64,000 nucleotides of DNA from JAPPHA01 sp964291635 (GTDB taxonomy: Bacteria > Pseudomonadota > Alphaproteobacteria > Rhodobacterales > Rhodobacteraceae): NCBI GenBank assembly GCA_964291635.2, contig OZ219890.1, positions 372,001 through 436,000 of the forward strand, written 5' to 3'. The first letter of the stretch is position 1; each line of letters starts with the position of its first letter. Below are positions 44,642 through 55,202 of this stretch, piece by piece. A program made the position numbers and the translations under genes. The notes beneath the pieces were generated by a model. That model had not been told where the DNA came from. It saw only the letters and a program-made list of their open reading frames with translations, and made no database searches.

Positions 44642-45686
44642 TCAAATCCCGATCCTCTCGATTTCATCCAGCGAGACGCGATCGGCACGCCGGTCATAGA
44701 GCTTGGTCGTCTTGGGATCCGCGTGGCCAGCCAAGTACTGGGCCACCTCGACACGCGCCTCTGGATTTTCGAGGTACGCCGTGATGCCGGTCGCTCTGAA
44801 GCTGTGATTGCAGACATCCGTCGAAATTCCTGCAGCCCGGGCACGTCGCCGGAGCATTTCCCATGCGCGTTGCCTGGTGAGGCGCCGGGCGGATAGCGAG
44901 CCGTCGCGGTTGAGCGAACGGAAGAGGGGACCGTCACGGTCGAGGTCTATTCCGGCGGCCTCGATGTAGTCCCGGAGACAGGTCTCAAGGTTGTGATGGC
45001 AGGGAACTTCCAGCACCTTGCCGCCTTTCTCTAGCAGGCGCAGCCAGAGACGGCCGTCGGTCATGAAGACGTCCTTCACGTTCATGGCAAGCGCTGCGGA
45101 AACACGCGCGAAGCTGTACGTCATGGTTGCGATCAAGGCGCGGTCCCGGAGACCTCCGACGGTCTCAACCGGGATGGAGCGCAGGAAACGGCGGCACTCG
45201 GCGACGGAAAGGACCGGCGTCGTCCCGCGGCGAACGGTGTGCTTCGGACCGCGCACTGCGGCGGCCGGCGACGACGAAACCACCTGGCAGACCGTCAGCC
45301 AGTCGAAGAGCCGCCGGATCCCCGCCAGTTCCTGCTTGACCGTCGGGCGTGACACCTCGCGCATGCGTTCCTCCAGCCACACCGCGATATGGACCGGCTC
45401 GATATCGACGACGTCGTGGATTCCGTATTCCGAAAGCCAGTCGAACAGCCGGTGTGCACGCGCGTGCGTAGGCCTGGCGGGTGTTCGGGTTGCGGATCTG
45501 CGCGGCGAAGAAATCCAGCCATGCCCGGCGGCCTGTCTCGCCGGCGCTTGCGACAGCGGCAGGAACGATGCCCACCGCGACGGTGGCGGACCCGGCCACG
45601 CCCAGGGTGCCGGTCTTTCGTACGATGGTCTTCCTTCGGATTCTGGCCGCTGAAAGGTCAAATGTCGTCGCAACGGCAACGGTCAT
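44642..45686 (-). pseudogene. Tyrosine recombinase/integrase with a frameshift
   Basis: The N-terminal frame from 45686 (MTVAVATTFDLSAARIRR) reads to FFAAQIRNPNTRQAYARA, the start of the SAM-like core-binding domain. One extra base at about 45455-45470 shifts it. The second frame continues HRLFDWLSEYGIHDVVDIE and keeps the whole catalytic domain with R (SFARVSAAL), K (LEKGGKV), HxxR (HSFRATG), H (GHADPKTT) and Y (KLYDRR). Fusing the frames gives about 347 residues. It is preceded by a small zinc-ribbon gene overlapping by 4 bp. Confidence 0.85.
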
Positions 45687-45898
45687 CGCTCCAGCCGCAG
45701 ATCACGCAAGCGCCCCAGGCGTCGGTTCTTTTCAGTGGCTTTTGCGCTGGCCGGGCTCCATTGCATCGAGTGCAAACCCACGGTGCGTGCGGCCGAGTCC
45801 GGGACGGTATGAAGGTTGTCCCACGGGTCGGACTCGACGCGAGGAACGGCGAGCATTTGCCTGACGCGCGTCTCCGCGCCGCATCGGTCGCATTTCAT
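45683..45898 (-). CDS. Small CxxC protein coupled to the integrase
   Basis: From ATG 45898, after GGGAGGG, the product has 71 residues and starts MKCDRCGAETRVRQ, followed by a basic C-terminus (RRLGRLRDLRLER). The single CxxC could bind zinc in a dimer. Its stop overlaps the integrase start (ATGA), so the two are read together. That suggests a helper or directionality factor, which is inference. Upstream extension of the frame lacks a ribosome site. Confidence 0.55.
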   Translation of the reverse strand: MKCDRCGAETRVRQMLAVPRVESDPWDNLHTVPDSAARTVGLHSMQWSPASAKATEKNRRLGRLRDLRLER

Positions 45899-46018
45899 GG
45901 TCTTTGACCCTCCCGGATTGAGGAGTACACAAACGCCGTTATGAACGGGACAATCCGGGAGAAGGCAAGATGTGAAAAAGGCGAATTCGGAGACGAGGTT
46001 TTGGCCATCCGAAGCCAA

Positions 46019-46333
46019 AGAGCTCCCAAGAGGTCAAAACCTCGCACACGAATACAGCTATATCTAGGAAGGCCTGATGTGGCGCTCATAGACTGCGCGC
46101 CGTAGATCAATTGTCAGTAGGCGTAGAAAATGTTGCGCTTAACATTTTGGAAATTGAACTGCAGCAGGTCACACCGCGCCCACTGAACCGCAGAAACCAT
46201 GACAACCCGTCCGACGCTGTTCGAGTTTACAAAACTGGCGACGCCGAACAACCATCCTCAACCACTGCAACGATCTGATCCGATGCCTTAATCCCTTGAT
46301 GCGCCTCCCCTACTCTCCACCGCTCGTCTGCGC
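46019..46333. other. 315-bp region without a supported gene
   Basis: Nothing recognisable is present apart from the probable 5' continuation of the truncated acetyltransferase frame, which opens after a TAA near 46270 and has no ATG. Confidence 0.35.
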
Positions 46334-46675
46334 TTGAGAAAGCCGGAACTCAAAGATGCGGATCCGATTTTCGTTGCCTATGCGACCGATCCGGATGTAG
46401 TGCGATTCTTGACTTGGCAGGCTCACCAGCGCGTGCAAGATACGGAGGGGTTCATCCAGCACTGCCTCAAGGCGTGGTCCGAAGGAACCAACTTCACATA
46501 CGTCATTGAGCTCCAGGATAGTCCTGACAACCCGATTGGTGTGATTAATGCGCGACCGCAAGGCCCTCAGGTCGCGTTCGGCTATGTTCTCGCCCGACCC
46601 AGTTGGGGACACGGCTACATGACCGAAGCTCTATCTTCACTGGTAGACTGGTCGCCAGGGCTTGTACCCAAATAA
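46334..46675 (+). pseudogene. GNAT (RimJ/RimL-type) N-acetyltransferase, truncated
   Basis: The frame reads TARLRLRKPELKDADPIFV, DPDVVRFLTWQAHQRVQD and VAFGYVLARPSWGHGYMTEALSSLVDW, the standard GNAT core with the acetyl-CoA loop. It stops shortly after SLVDW, losing about 50 C-terminal residues at the border of an IS5 relic. There is no ATG in the 5' open frame, only TTG at 46334. It is most likely a dead fragment. Confidence 0.75.
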
Positions 46676-46735
46676 CTGATCTTGTTGGCGTCATCTGTCA
46701 TCTTTGCCGAAAACAATCCACAAGGAGTTTGAGGC

Positions 46736-47500
46736 ATGAGTGGTGACCGGCACGACATGAGCGACACGGAGTGGGCAATTCTCCACTCGGTCCTTCCTCA
46801 CAAGCTCCAGGGCCCGGAACGGGTGCATGATCGAAGGGTGATGAACGGAATCTTCTTTGTCCTGCGCACCGGCACACCGTGGCGTGACCTCCGGGAGCGT
46901 TACGGCCCGTATACGACCTGCTACAACCGCTACAACCGGTGGAGCAAGAACGGCATCTGGCGTCGATTATGGCGCAACTTCAAAGGCTTGCGGGCGATGA
47001 CGGCGGGAGCGACGACGGCTCGGCCGGTGCGGTTCGCCTGCGAATAGTGGATTCCTCGCCGGTACGTGTTCACAGGCACGGTGCCGGAGCGCGTCGCGAT
47101 GGCGGGCCTCCTTAGATCGGGTCGAGCCGTGGCGGACGGACGACGAAGGTCCATCTCGGCATCGATGACAACGCGATGGTGAAGACCGTGTTTCTGACCC
47201 CGGGTCACGCGGTCGACTGCACGCAGGCTGAGGCGCTTCTTGCCGACCTCGGGAAGGACGAGACGGTGATCGCCGACAAGGCCTACGACACCGATACCAG
47301 TCTTGACCTGATCGAGACGGCGGGAGCAGCCGCAGTCATTCCGTCGAAGTCCTGCCGGAAGTCACCACGCCCGCTTGATCGCGAAACCTACAAGACGCGC
47401 AATCTTGTCGAGCGTTACTTCGGACGAATCAAGGAGTTCCGCCGAACGAAAATGGACGAAAATTCCTTGAGGCGGAATCCCGCGTATCGAAAGCGCAACC
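46736..47500 (+). pseudogene. IS5-family (IS427-like) transposase with multiple frame breaks
   Basis: The first frame (MSGDRHDMSDTEWAILHSVL, GTPWRDLRERYGPYTTCYNR) is the IS5/IS427 N-terminus. It shifts near 47030 to RIVDSSPVRVHRHG, hits a stop, and resumes as TTKVHLGIDDNAMVKTVFL, ALLADLGKDETVIADKAYD and RNLVERYFGRIKEFR, which contain the DDE residues. After FRR the sequence degenerates. Terminal repeats were not identified. It borders and probably truncated the acetyltransferase gene. Confidence 0.88.
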
Positions 47501-47626
47501 GCGCGACGACCAGGGCGCGGCACAACACATCACCATTTCTCGAAATCCAACGGAACCTTGGACCACACAACCGATTCAATAGTTCTCGGACGGACCCTTT
47601 ATACCTGGCGACAGAACCCGTATGTT

Positions 47627-48841
47627 TCAACGGGCAATTCCGGAGCCTGCCTCACCGTATCCTGCCGCCAATCTGACGAACTGCCGTTTCAAGCCCGGCA
47701 TCCGATTCAACGCCCCTATCGCGACCTGGCGAAAAAAAGGCAAGACGGGGAGGCTATTGGAATAAAGCCGGTTCAGCCCGTCCGTCACTGCACCAAAGAA
47801 ACATGCGTCGAATCGCCGCATTTCCTGGTATCTCACCAGCGTGGTCTCGGCCCCGACGTCCTCCCCGCGCTCGACCGCGCTTCCCACAACGCTCGCCAGT
47901 GCCGCGACATCACGAAGACCGACGTTCAGGCCCTGCCCTGCGAGCGGATGTATGACATGCGCAGCGTCACCGATCAGCGCGACACGTTCGACGAAAAACC
48001 TTTCCGCAATCGACAGGGCCAGCGGAAAGATCGCCCTGTCGCCCTCAAGCGCGTAATCTCCGAGCAACCTGCCCAGCATTGGCCGCAGGCATTCCAGGTA
48101 TCCTTCGTCATCCCGCGAATGAACCCATTCGGCGGTCTCCGTGCTTTCCGTCCAGTAGATCGTACTGCGGTTGCCGATCAATGGAAGGACTGCAAAGGGA
48201 CCGGTCGGCGTAAAGAACTGGTGGGCAACGCCTTGATGAGAAAGCTCATGGCTGATCGAGCACGTCAGGTTGGATTGGGAGTATTTCCACCCCAAACGCT
48301 GAATCCCTGCCCGCCTGGCAATCTGGCTGTTCGTTCCGTCACAGCCGACGAGCAAGCGGCATTCAAGAGATTTGCCCGTTGACAGCTGGACAGTCGCAAG
48401 ACCCGGAGCAACATCATGGCCGGCAACACGCGCGCCTGTCACGAGGTCGATCCCGCTACCGTCCTTCAGTCGGCCCAGGACCGCCTGGCGAACATACCTG
48501 TCCTCGACCACGTAGCCGAGTTGACCTTCTTCGCATTCGGACCGATCGAAACGCAGGGCGAACGGTGACGCGCCCTGACCGGGGTGACCCTCGCTGATCA
48601 CCATGTCCGTAATGGGTTGAACGCTACTCTCGATATCCGACCAGATTCCCAGTGATTGCAACAGGGATTTCGAGGACAACGCCAGCGTATAGGATCGGCC
48701 ATCGAAACCCGTGTGACTCAACTCTTCGAGCAATCGGCCTTCGATCAATGCAACGCGTTGACCTGTTCGGGCCAGTGCCAGTCCCAGGGCGGATCCGCAA
48801 ATTCCGCCGCCGGCAATGATGACGTCATACCTGCTTTCCAT
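47627..48841 (-). CDS. UbiH/UbiF/VisC/COQ6-family FAD monooxygenase
   Basis: The 404-residue flavoprotein has the FAD-binding GGGICGSALGLALARTGQRVALIE, the DG-type motif CDGTNSQIARRAG and the GD motif VALIGDAAHVIHPLAGQGLNVGL. These define ubiquinone-ring hydroxylases. Which ring position it hydroxylates is not resolved from motifs. It stands alone next to the IS5 relic, outside a larger ubi cluster. The sequence is intact. Confidence 0.9.
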   Translation of the reverse strand: MESRYDVIIAGGGICGSALGLALARTGQRVALIEGRLLEELSHTGFDGRSYTLALSSKSLLQSLGIWSDIESSVQPITDMVISEGHPGQGASPFALRFDRSECEEGQLGYVVEDRYVRQAVLGRLKDGSGIDLVTGARVAGHDVAPGLATVQLSTGKSLECRLLVGCDGTNSQIARRAGIQRLGWKYSQSNLTCSISHELSHQGVAHQFFTPTGPFAVLPLIGNRSTIYWTESTETAEWVHSRDDEGYLECLRPMLGRLLGDYALEGDRAIFPLALSIAERFFVERVALIGDAAHVIHPLAGQGLNVGLRDVAALASVVGSAVERGEDVGAETTLVRYQEMRRFDACFFGAVTDGLNRLYSNSLPVLPFFRQVAIGALNRMPGLKRQFVRLAAGYGEAGSGIAR

Positions 48842-49061
48842 GAACCAACTATGTCACCCGGCCCAGGGAAGTCCATAATGTCGAGGATGGAATTCAGCGG
48901 ATTCGAAGCAAATCGCGTTCCCAGGACAGATATGCCTCAAGCCCGGACGCCGGCAGCCGGGAGATTCCGGCATCGTCGTTTCGGGGCGTCTGGCATATCG
49001 TCTTGCATGTGTGTACTGACACGAAACCGCCCATCCCGAAGTCACGGCATTCGGACCTGAC

Positions 49062-50219
49062 ATGAGAATTCTGGACAATGCCGATTGGGGATTTCCCGTT
49101 CCCATCCATTACGGCCCTGGTCGAATCCGGGACTTGCCGGCACTGTGCGCACGACATGGCATCCGGAATCCCCTGATCGTCACGGACTGCGGATCCTCCG
49201 GCCTTCCATTTGTCGACACCATCAAGCGGGCGCTTGCGAAATCGGGGATCGGGCACGTCGTCTATTCGGATTTCAGCCCGGACCCGGTTGACGAGGAGGT
49301 CGTCCGGGCCAAGCCTGCCGTCGAGAAAGGTGGTCACGACGCGGTCATTGCCGTTGGAGGCGGATCGGGAATGGATGCCGGCAAGGCGACAAGCCTCCTG
49401 GCCGGCAGGGACATGTCCGTCTGGGACTTCGAATTCGGAAATCGCCCGAAAGCGTGCAAGGGGTTCCCGCCACTCATCTGCATCCCGACAACTGCCGGAA
49501 CCGGAGCCGAAACCGAAAGCACGGCAATGATCACCGATACGCGACGCGGGATAAAGGGCTGTGTCTGGCATCCCGATCAAAAACCTGTCGCAGCCGTGCT
49601 TGACCCTGAACTTACACTGGAACTGCCGCAAAACCTGACGGCCTGGACCGGATGCGATGCCCTGACCCATGCAATCGAGGCGTATGTCGTGCCGTCATTT
49701 GATCCATTGTGCGACGGCGCCGCACTCGAAGCCCTTCGACTCATTGGCGCAGCACTCCCGCGTGCCGTTACCGACCCCGGGAACCTCGAAGCCCGTGCCG
49801 CCATGCTCGTCGGCTCGTGCCTGGCCGGTGTTTCCTTTCTGAAGGGCCTCGGCCTCGTCCATTCGATCTCCCACATGATCGGCGCCGTTCACGGAACGCA
49901 TCACGGTCTCACCAACGCAATCCTTCTTCCGCCGGTTCTCCGGTTCAACAGGAACGCCATCGAAGACAAGTGCCCTGCCATGATCGCGGCGCTGGGAATG
50001 GCTGGCAACAGCGCTGCCGACCTCGAGACCGGGGTCTGCGCGGTTCTCGACAGGCTCGACATTCCGGCCGGACTTGGCGCAATCGGCGTGCCGGGTGACC
50101 GGAGCCGCGAGATCGCCCGCAAGGCGAGCAACGACCCTGCGACCGGGACCAACCCCCGCGAATCAACCGTCGACGAAATCGAAGCGATCTTTCTCGACGC
50201 CCTGGGGACCGCCCGTTAA
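49062..50219 (+). CDS. Iron-containing alcohol dehydrogenase
   Basis: This 385-residue group III dehydrogenase has GGGSGMDAGKATSLL for NAD(P) binding, CIPTTAGTGAETES, and the metal-binding histidines in HSISHMIGAVHGTHHG. The C-terminal helical domain is complete. The substrate is uncertain: the family covers 1,3-propanediol, lactaldehyde, hydroxyacid-oxoacid and other alcohol dehydrogenases. It is divergent from ubiH-like and convergent with the next gene. Confidence 0.93.
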   Translation: MRILDNADWGFPVPIHYGPGRIRDLPALCARHGIRNPLIVTDCGSSGLPFVDTIKRALAKSGIGHVVYSDFSPDPVDEEVVRAKPAVEKGGHDAVIAVGGGSGMDAGKATSLLAGRDMSVWDFEFGNRPKACKGFPPLICIPTTAGTGAETESTAMITDTRRGIKGCVWHPDQKPVAAVLDPELTLELPQNLTAWTGCDALTHAIEAYVVPSFDPLCDGAALEALRLIGAALPRAVTDPGNLEARAAMLVGSCLAGVSFLKGLGLVHSISHMIGAVHGTHHGLTNAILLPPVLRFNRNAIEDKCPAMIAALGMAGNSAADLETGVCAVLDRLDIPAGLGAIGVPGDRSREIARKASNDPATGTNPRESTVDEIEAIFLDALGTAR

Positions 50220-50283
50220 GTCCGGACACATCGAGCCCACTTCCGATTGATCACGGACAGGTCCGGGCAGATTTTCCGTCATG

Positions 50284-50859
50284 TCAGGAATCCTGCTGCT
50301 GATCGATCTGGGCTTCGTCTTCCTCGCCATTCGGCGCGACCGCGAACCGTGCGACCACGCTGTCTTCGCGGATCGCGGCGATCGCTGAAGCCGTTCGCCG
50401 GGACAGTTCGATTCCGTCGGCGGACATGAGCGACTCGGCAGCATCAGTCGTCTTTACGACGGTGCCGTCGGCATCGATATGAGTCTTGTCACCATCCTTT
50501 TCGTGTGAAATCGAGCCGTCGGAGTTGATCCAGATCCAGATGCCGTTCACCAGCACGACGACGTTCTGTTCCTCGACCACGATTCCCTCCCAGCCGGCGC
50601 CAGCCTTGCGGCGAAGCAGGATTCTGTCAGGCCGCAACCGGATAGAGACATCGTTCGACCGTTGCCGGTCGGCACCCTCGACAACGACCACGGCCTCGCG
50701 GTTGGACGGATCAGGGTGAATAGCGACCTGGGCATCCTTGGGCTGAAAAATCCACGGTTTGCTTCTCCGATTCCCGTCCCGGTCACGATGATACCCGATG
50801 CAGAGCTTCACCGACCGCCAAACGCGGGAAAGGGGATCAGTTGGTCTTGCCATTTTCAT
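50284..50859 (-). CDS. Conserved-looking hypothetical beta-rich protein
   Basis: The 191-residue product (MKMARPTDPLSRVWRSVK; alternative start MARPTDPL at 50853) is rich in alternating hydrophobic strands such as VSIRLRPDRILLRRKAG and VVVLVNGIWIWINSDGSI, and ends acidic and glutamine-rich (EEDEAQIDQQQDS). No catalytic motif or signal peptide is seen. Beta-helix-like repeats around GSISHEKDGDKTHIDADGTV resemble tail-spike or VgrG-type repeats only superficially. Function unknown. Confidence 0.6.
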   Translation of the reverse strand: MKMARPTDPLSRVWRSVKLCIGYHRDRDGNRRSKPWIFQPKDAQVAIHPDPSNREAVVVVEGADRQRSNDVSIRLRPDRILLRRKAGAGWEGIVVEEQNVVVLVNGIWIWINSDGSISHEKDGDKTHIDADGTVVKTTDAAESLMSADGIELSRRTASAIAAIREDSVVARFAVAPNGEEDEAQIDQQQDS

Positions 50860-51095
50860 CTCCCGGGAAACGCCTGCTCAAGCAAGTCGTCGCAAAGGTG
50901 CCTTCCCCAACCGCACAAGGCAAGGCATGACATCGCAAGAAATCAGTCAGGGTTGTGTGGTGCGGTGCCGGTCCTGCATCAGGTCGCGCGGACCTTGGCA
51001 CGACGTCGGCGAGGATCAAACCGACGCTTTGGCCGGACCGGACCGGCTGGACCCCAAAATCCCGATCCCAGGCAGAAACGGCGGTGGTCGAACTC

Positions 51096-52220
51096 TCAGG
51101 ATGCCGCCTGGCGAACCGCGGCCATGATCCTGTCTTGGGCATCTCGTTCAAGATATGCATGCAACGGCAGACTGACGACTGACTGACACAGCATCTCCGA
51201 AACCGGCAAGCCATTCCCCGCTACCGGAAAGTCGAGATAGGCTGTCTGCCGGTGAAGCGGGCGAGGATAGTAGATCGCGGTCGGGACCCCCTGGTCCCGA
51301 AGGCGATGGCAGAAGGCGTCGCGGTCCACGCTGTCAAGCCGCAATGTATACTGCGCCCAGGTCGATGTCGCGCCGGCGCGCGTATGCGGGGCATTGACGG
51401 AGGCAATCGACTCGAAGGCTTCGGAATACCTCTCGGCAATCGCATTGCGCATTTCGATCTCTTCGTCGAAGACCTTGAGTTTTTCCAGGAGTATTGCAGC
51501 CTGTATCGTATCGAGTCGGCCGTTGATGCCGATACGGACGTTGTCATACTTGTCCTTGCCCGTTCCATGGGCCAGGACAGAACGGATCGTTCCAGCCAGT
51601 TCGTCATCGTTCGTGAACAGGGCACCGCCGTCTCCGTAGCACCCGAGGGGCTTTGACGGGTAAAAGCTGGTCGTCGTCACATTCCCTAACGTGCCGGTTT
51701 TTCGGCCCTGGTACGTCGACCCGTAGCCTTGGGCGGAATCGCATATCAGCCAAAGATCCAGATCGGCTGCGAGCCGCTCGATCGACGCGTAGTCGGCGGG
51801 CTGTCCGAAGAGGTCGACCGCGATGATACCGACGGGCCGGAGCGAGAGGTTTCGCACGGCTGCAACCCCGGCCATGATCGAATCTTCGTCGAGGCAAAAC
51901 GAACGTTGTTCAACATCGATGAACACCGGCACGGCGCCGAGCAAGGCAACCGCCTCCGCCGTCGCAACGAAGGTGAAGCTCGGAATCAGGACTGCATCAC
52001 CCGGTTCGACCTTTAGCGCCATGAGCGCGAGCAGGAGCGCATCCGTACCGCTCGAGCAGCCCACGACGTTTCGGGAACCGCAATGTTCCGAGAGCCGCTC
52101 CTCGAGTTTGCTCACCTCGGGTCCCATGACGAATTGCCCGTGATCCAGCACGCGCGAAATTGCCTCATCAATCCTGTTTCCCAGGCGTTTTCTTTGTGCG
52201 CCGAGATCAAGAAACGGCAT
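51096..52220 (-). CDS. DegT/DnrJ/EryC1/StrS aminotransferase, WbpE/WlbC-like
   Basis: From ATG 52220 (MPFLDLGAQRKRLGNRID) the protein has 374 residues and aligns by eye with WbpE-type enzymes: VLDHGQFVMGPEVSKLEE, CSSGTDALLLALMAL, and the cofactor lysine in SFYPSKPLGCYGDGGALF. In-frame upstream ATGs (to 52355) lack family similarity. WbpE forms a 3-amino sugar nucleotide from a 3-keto UDP-sugar. The adjacent Gfo/Idh-type oxidoreductase would supply such a keto sugar. The acetyltransferase of the pathway is not present. Confidence 0.88.
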   Translation of the reverse strand: MPFLDLGAQRKRLGNRIDEAISRVLDHGQFVMGPEVSKLEERLSEHCGSRNVVGCSSGTDALLLALMALKVEPGDAVLIPSFTFVATAEAVALLGAVPVFIDVEQRSFCLDEDSIMAGVAAVRNLSLRPVGIIAVDLFGQPADYASIERLAADLDLWLICDSAQGYGSTYQGRKTGTLGNVTTTSFYPSKPLGCYGDGGALFTNDDELAGTIRSVLAHGTGKDKYDNVRIGINGRLDTIQAAILLEKLKVFDEEIEMRNAIAERYSEAFESIASVNAPHTRAGATSTWAQYTLRLDSVDRDAFCHRLRDQGVPTAIYYPRPLHRQTAYLDFPVAGNGLPVSEMLCQSVVSLPLHAYLERDAQDRIMAAVRQAAS

Positions 52221-52552
52221 CAACGGCACCGTGGGCGGGCGTTGGACCGGGTTCAACTGACCCGTGCCCCCGTCATTCTGGATGACGCCGAACTGCGTCG
52301 GGGAAGACTCATGCGCATGCAAATCAAGTGCTGATGACATTCGAATGCCGGCCAATTGTATGTGGTCGCTCCACGAGACCGAAGCAACCGAAACAGCGCG
52401 TCCTGCTTACGGATCACACCCCGGTTGTCAAAGTCGTCGTCATCACCGAATGTTACAACAAGCCATAGCCGGGTCGCGGCAAAGATCCCCGGAATGCCTG
52501 TGCCGGGGATGGGCGTTCTCCTGCCGAAGTGCAAATTCACCAGGAGCTGACA
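52221..52552. other. 332-bp gap between the aminotransferase and oxidoreductase genes
   Basis: Apart from possible upstream starts of the aminotransferase (to 52355), no gene is seen. In related pathways an acetyltransferase lies in this kind of position, but no left-handed beta-helix repeats occur here. Confidence 0.4.
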
Positions 52553-53527
52553 TTACTCATGTACCGGTCCGTTCACCTCCATGGACCGGATCATGGACGT
52601 CAGCACGCGAACGACTGCAGCTCCTTCGGCCCCGTCAGTAACAGGGTTGCTTCCGTTCCGGATGCACCCGACGAAGTGATCGCATTCGGCGCGCAAGGGT
52701 TCGACCATTTTGACGACGACGCTGTCGCCGTGTCCGGGCAGGTTTCCAACGTCGCTTTCGTGTCGGTAGACCACCAGTTTCCTCTCCCATGGCTCGCAGT
52801 CATCGAACACGATAACGCCCGAGTCTCCGGAAACGATAAGCTTCTGCTCCTTGACGTGATTGAACCAGGAAATGAACAGATGCCCTTTGAGCCCCGAAGG
52901 GAAATCCAGCATCGCAAGGGCGATATCCGCCCCACGTCGTCCCGCTGCATGATCGCCATGGGCAAGAATGCCAGCAGGCATTTCGCCGGCCAATGCAAGC
53001 ATCATTGAAATGTCGTGGGGCGCGAACCCCCAGAGAGCGTTCTCGTTTCGCCTGGACCCGTGGTTCGCCGCCCTGGTCGTGCGCACATACCGCACGCGAC
53101 CGATACCGCCGGAGCGAACAATCCGGTGGAGTTCAAGAAAGCACGGATGATAGCGAAGCACGTGGCCGACCATGAGAATGCGGTCTGCCTTCAGGGATGC
53201 CATCACGAGCGAATCCGCTTCCGTGTCGGTCACGGAAATCGGTTTTTCGACGAACACGTGCTTGCCGGATTCGATCGCCCGAATCCCCAAACGAAAATGT
53301 TCCTCCGCCGGGGTCGCAATGACAACGGCATCAATCTCATTTGATGCGAACATACGATCCGCAGTCAGCGGCGCAACACCGTACGTCCGGTGCATCGATT
53401 GTGCGGCTTCGGTCCTGATTTCGCTTACGCCCGCCAGAAGGCCCATCTCATGGAAGTTCCGGACCAGGTGGCGCCCCCAGTTGCCGCACCCGATGACTCC
53501 AACCCTCGGACCGTTGCTCTTGTCCAT
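52553..53527 (-). CDS. Gfo/Idh/MocA-family oxidoreductase
   Basis: The 324-residue protein has the N-terminal Rossmann motif VGVIGCGNWGRHLVRNF, VVIATPAEEHF and the EKP motif GKHVFVEKPISV, followed by the substrate domain with ENALWGFAPHDISMML. Members oxidise or reduce sugars, often nucleotide sugars. The form VIGCGNWGRHLVRNFHE with LWxFAPHD is frequent in polysaccharide clusters next to WbpE-like aminotransferases. The two are probably co-functional but are separated by 332 bp. Confidence 0.9.
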   Translation of the reverse strand: MDKSNGPRVGVIGCGNWGRHLVRNFHEMGLLAGVSEIRTEAAQSMHRTYGVAPLTADRMFASNEIDAVVIATPAEEHFRLGIRAIESGKHVFVEKPISVTDTEADSLVMASLKADRILMVGHVLRYHPCFLELHRIVRSGGIGRVRYVRTTRAANHGSRRNENALWGFAPHDISMMLALAGEMPAGILAHGDHAAGRRGADIALAMLDFPSGLKGHLFISWFNHVKEQKLIVSGDSGVIVFDDCEPWERKLVVYRHESDVGNLPGHGDSVVVKMVEPLRAECDHFVGCIRNGSNPVTDGAEGAAVVRVLTSMIRSMEVNGPVHE

Positions 53528-54011
53528 CAGTCACTACTCCGCAGACGATTCCCCAGGCAGAGCGTCAACCGCAATCACCCGACAGTTAATTCGGACAGAC
53601 CCGGATATTGCTCCAGTGTCCGGGAATCTGCGAAACGGCCTGTCCGTACCGACCGGCTTTTACGGGGGCCGGTGCCGATTTCCAAGACATGCCGGTTTTT
53701 GCCGATAACGCAAATTCCGGACACGCACGCGGCTGGGTCCCCCTAACGAAGCCGTCAATCAACGACCGCGCAGGGCGGCACATGGCACAGGACAAGGGCA
53801 TTCGGGTGCGCAGGAACGGGAAACATGCATCTGGCCGAATGGACTGGTCCGTCCGTGGAATTCACCAAGTGACAGGCCGAAAATTGACCTGGGCCGGAAC
53901 AGAATGCTGTTAATTGCATTCGCCGGTCGCAGACTGTAAATCAGACCTGTTCTCGTGAATCCGCTCCAGGCTATCGGTCCGGCGGAATCCAGTACATCCA
54001 AGGAGTGAATA
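53528..54011. other. 484-bp intergenic region between divergent genes
   Basis: It separates the divergent oxidoreductase and the polyamine-type transporter operon. No gene is seen. Promoters for both directions should lie here, but no clear box or operator was identified. Confidence 0.4.
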
Positions 54012-55115
<1,104 letters not shown>

Positions 55116-55202
55116 TCTGGAACACTCCTGTCGAGAGGGCAGCTTTGGCTGCCCTTTCCGCCATTCCCGGATCCTTGATTCGCCTGAACGGAAGAGAGCG
55201 GG

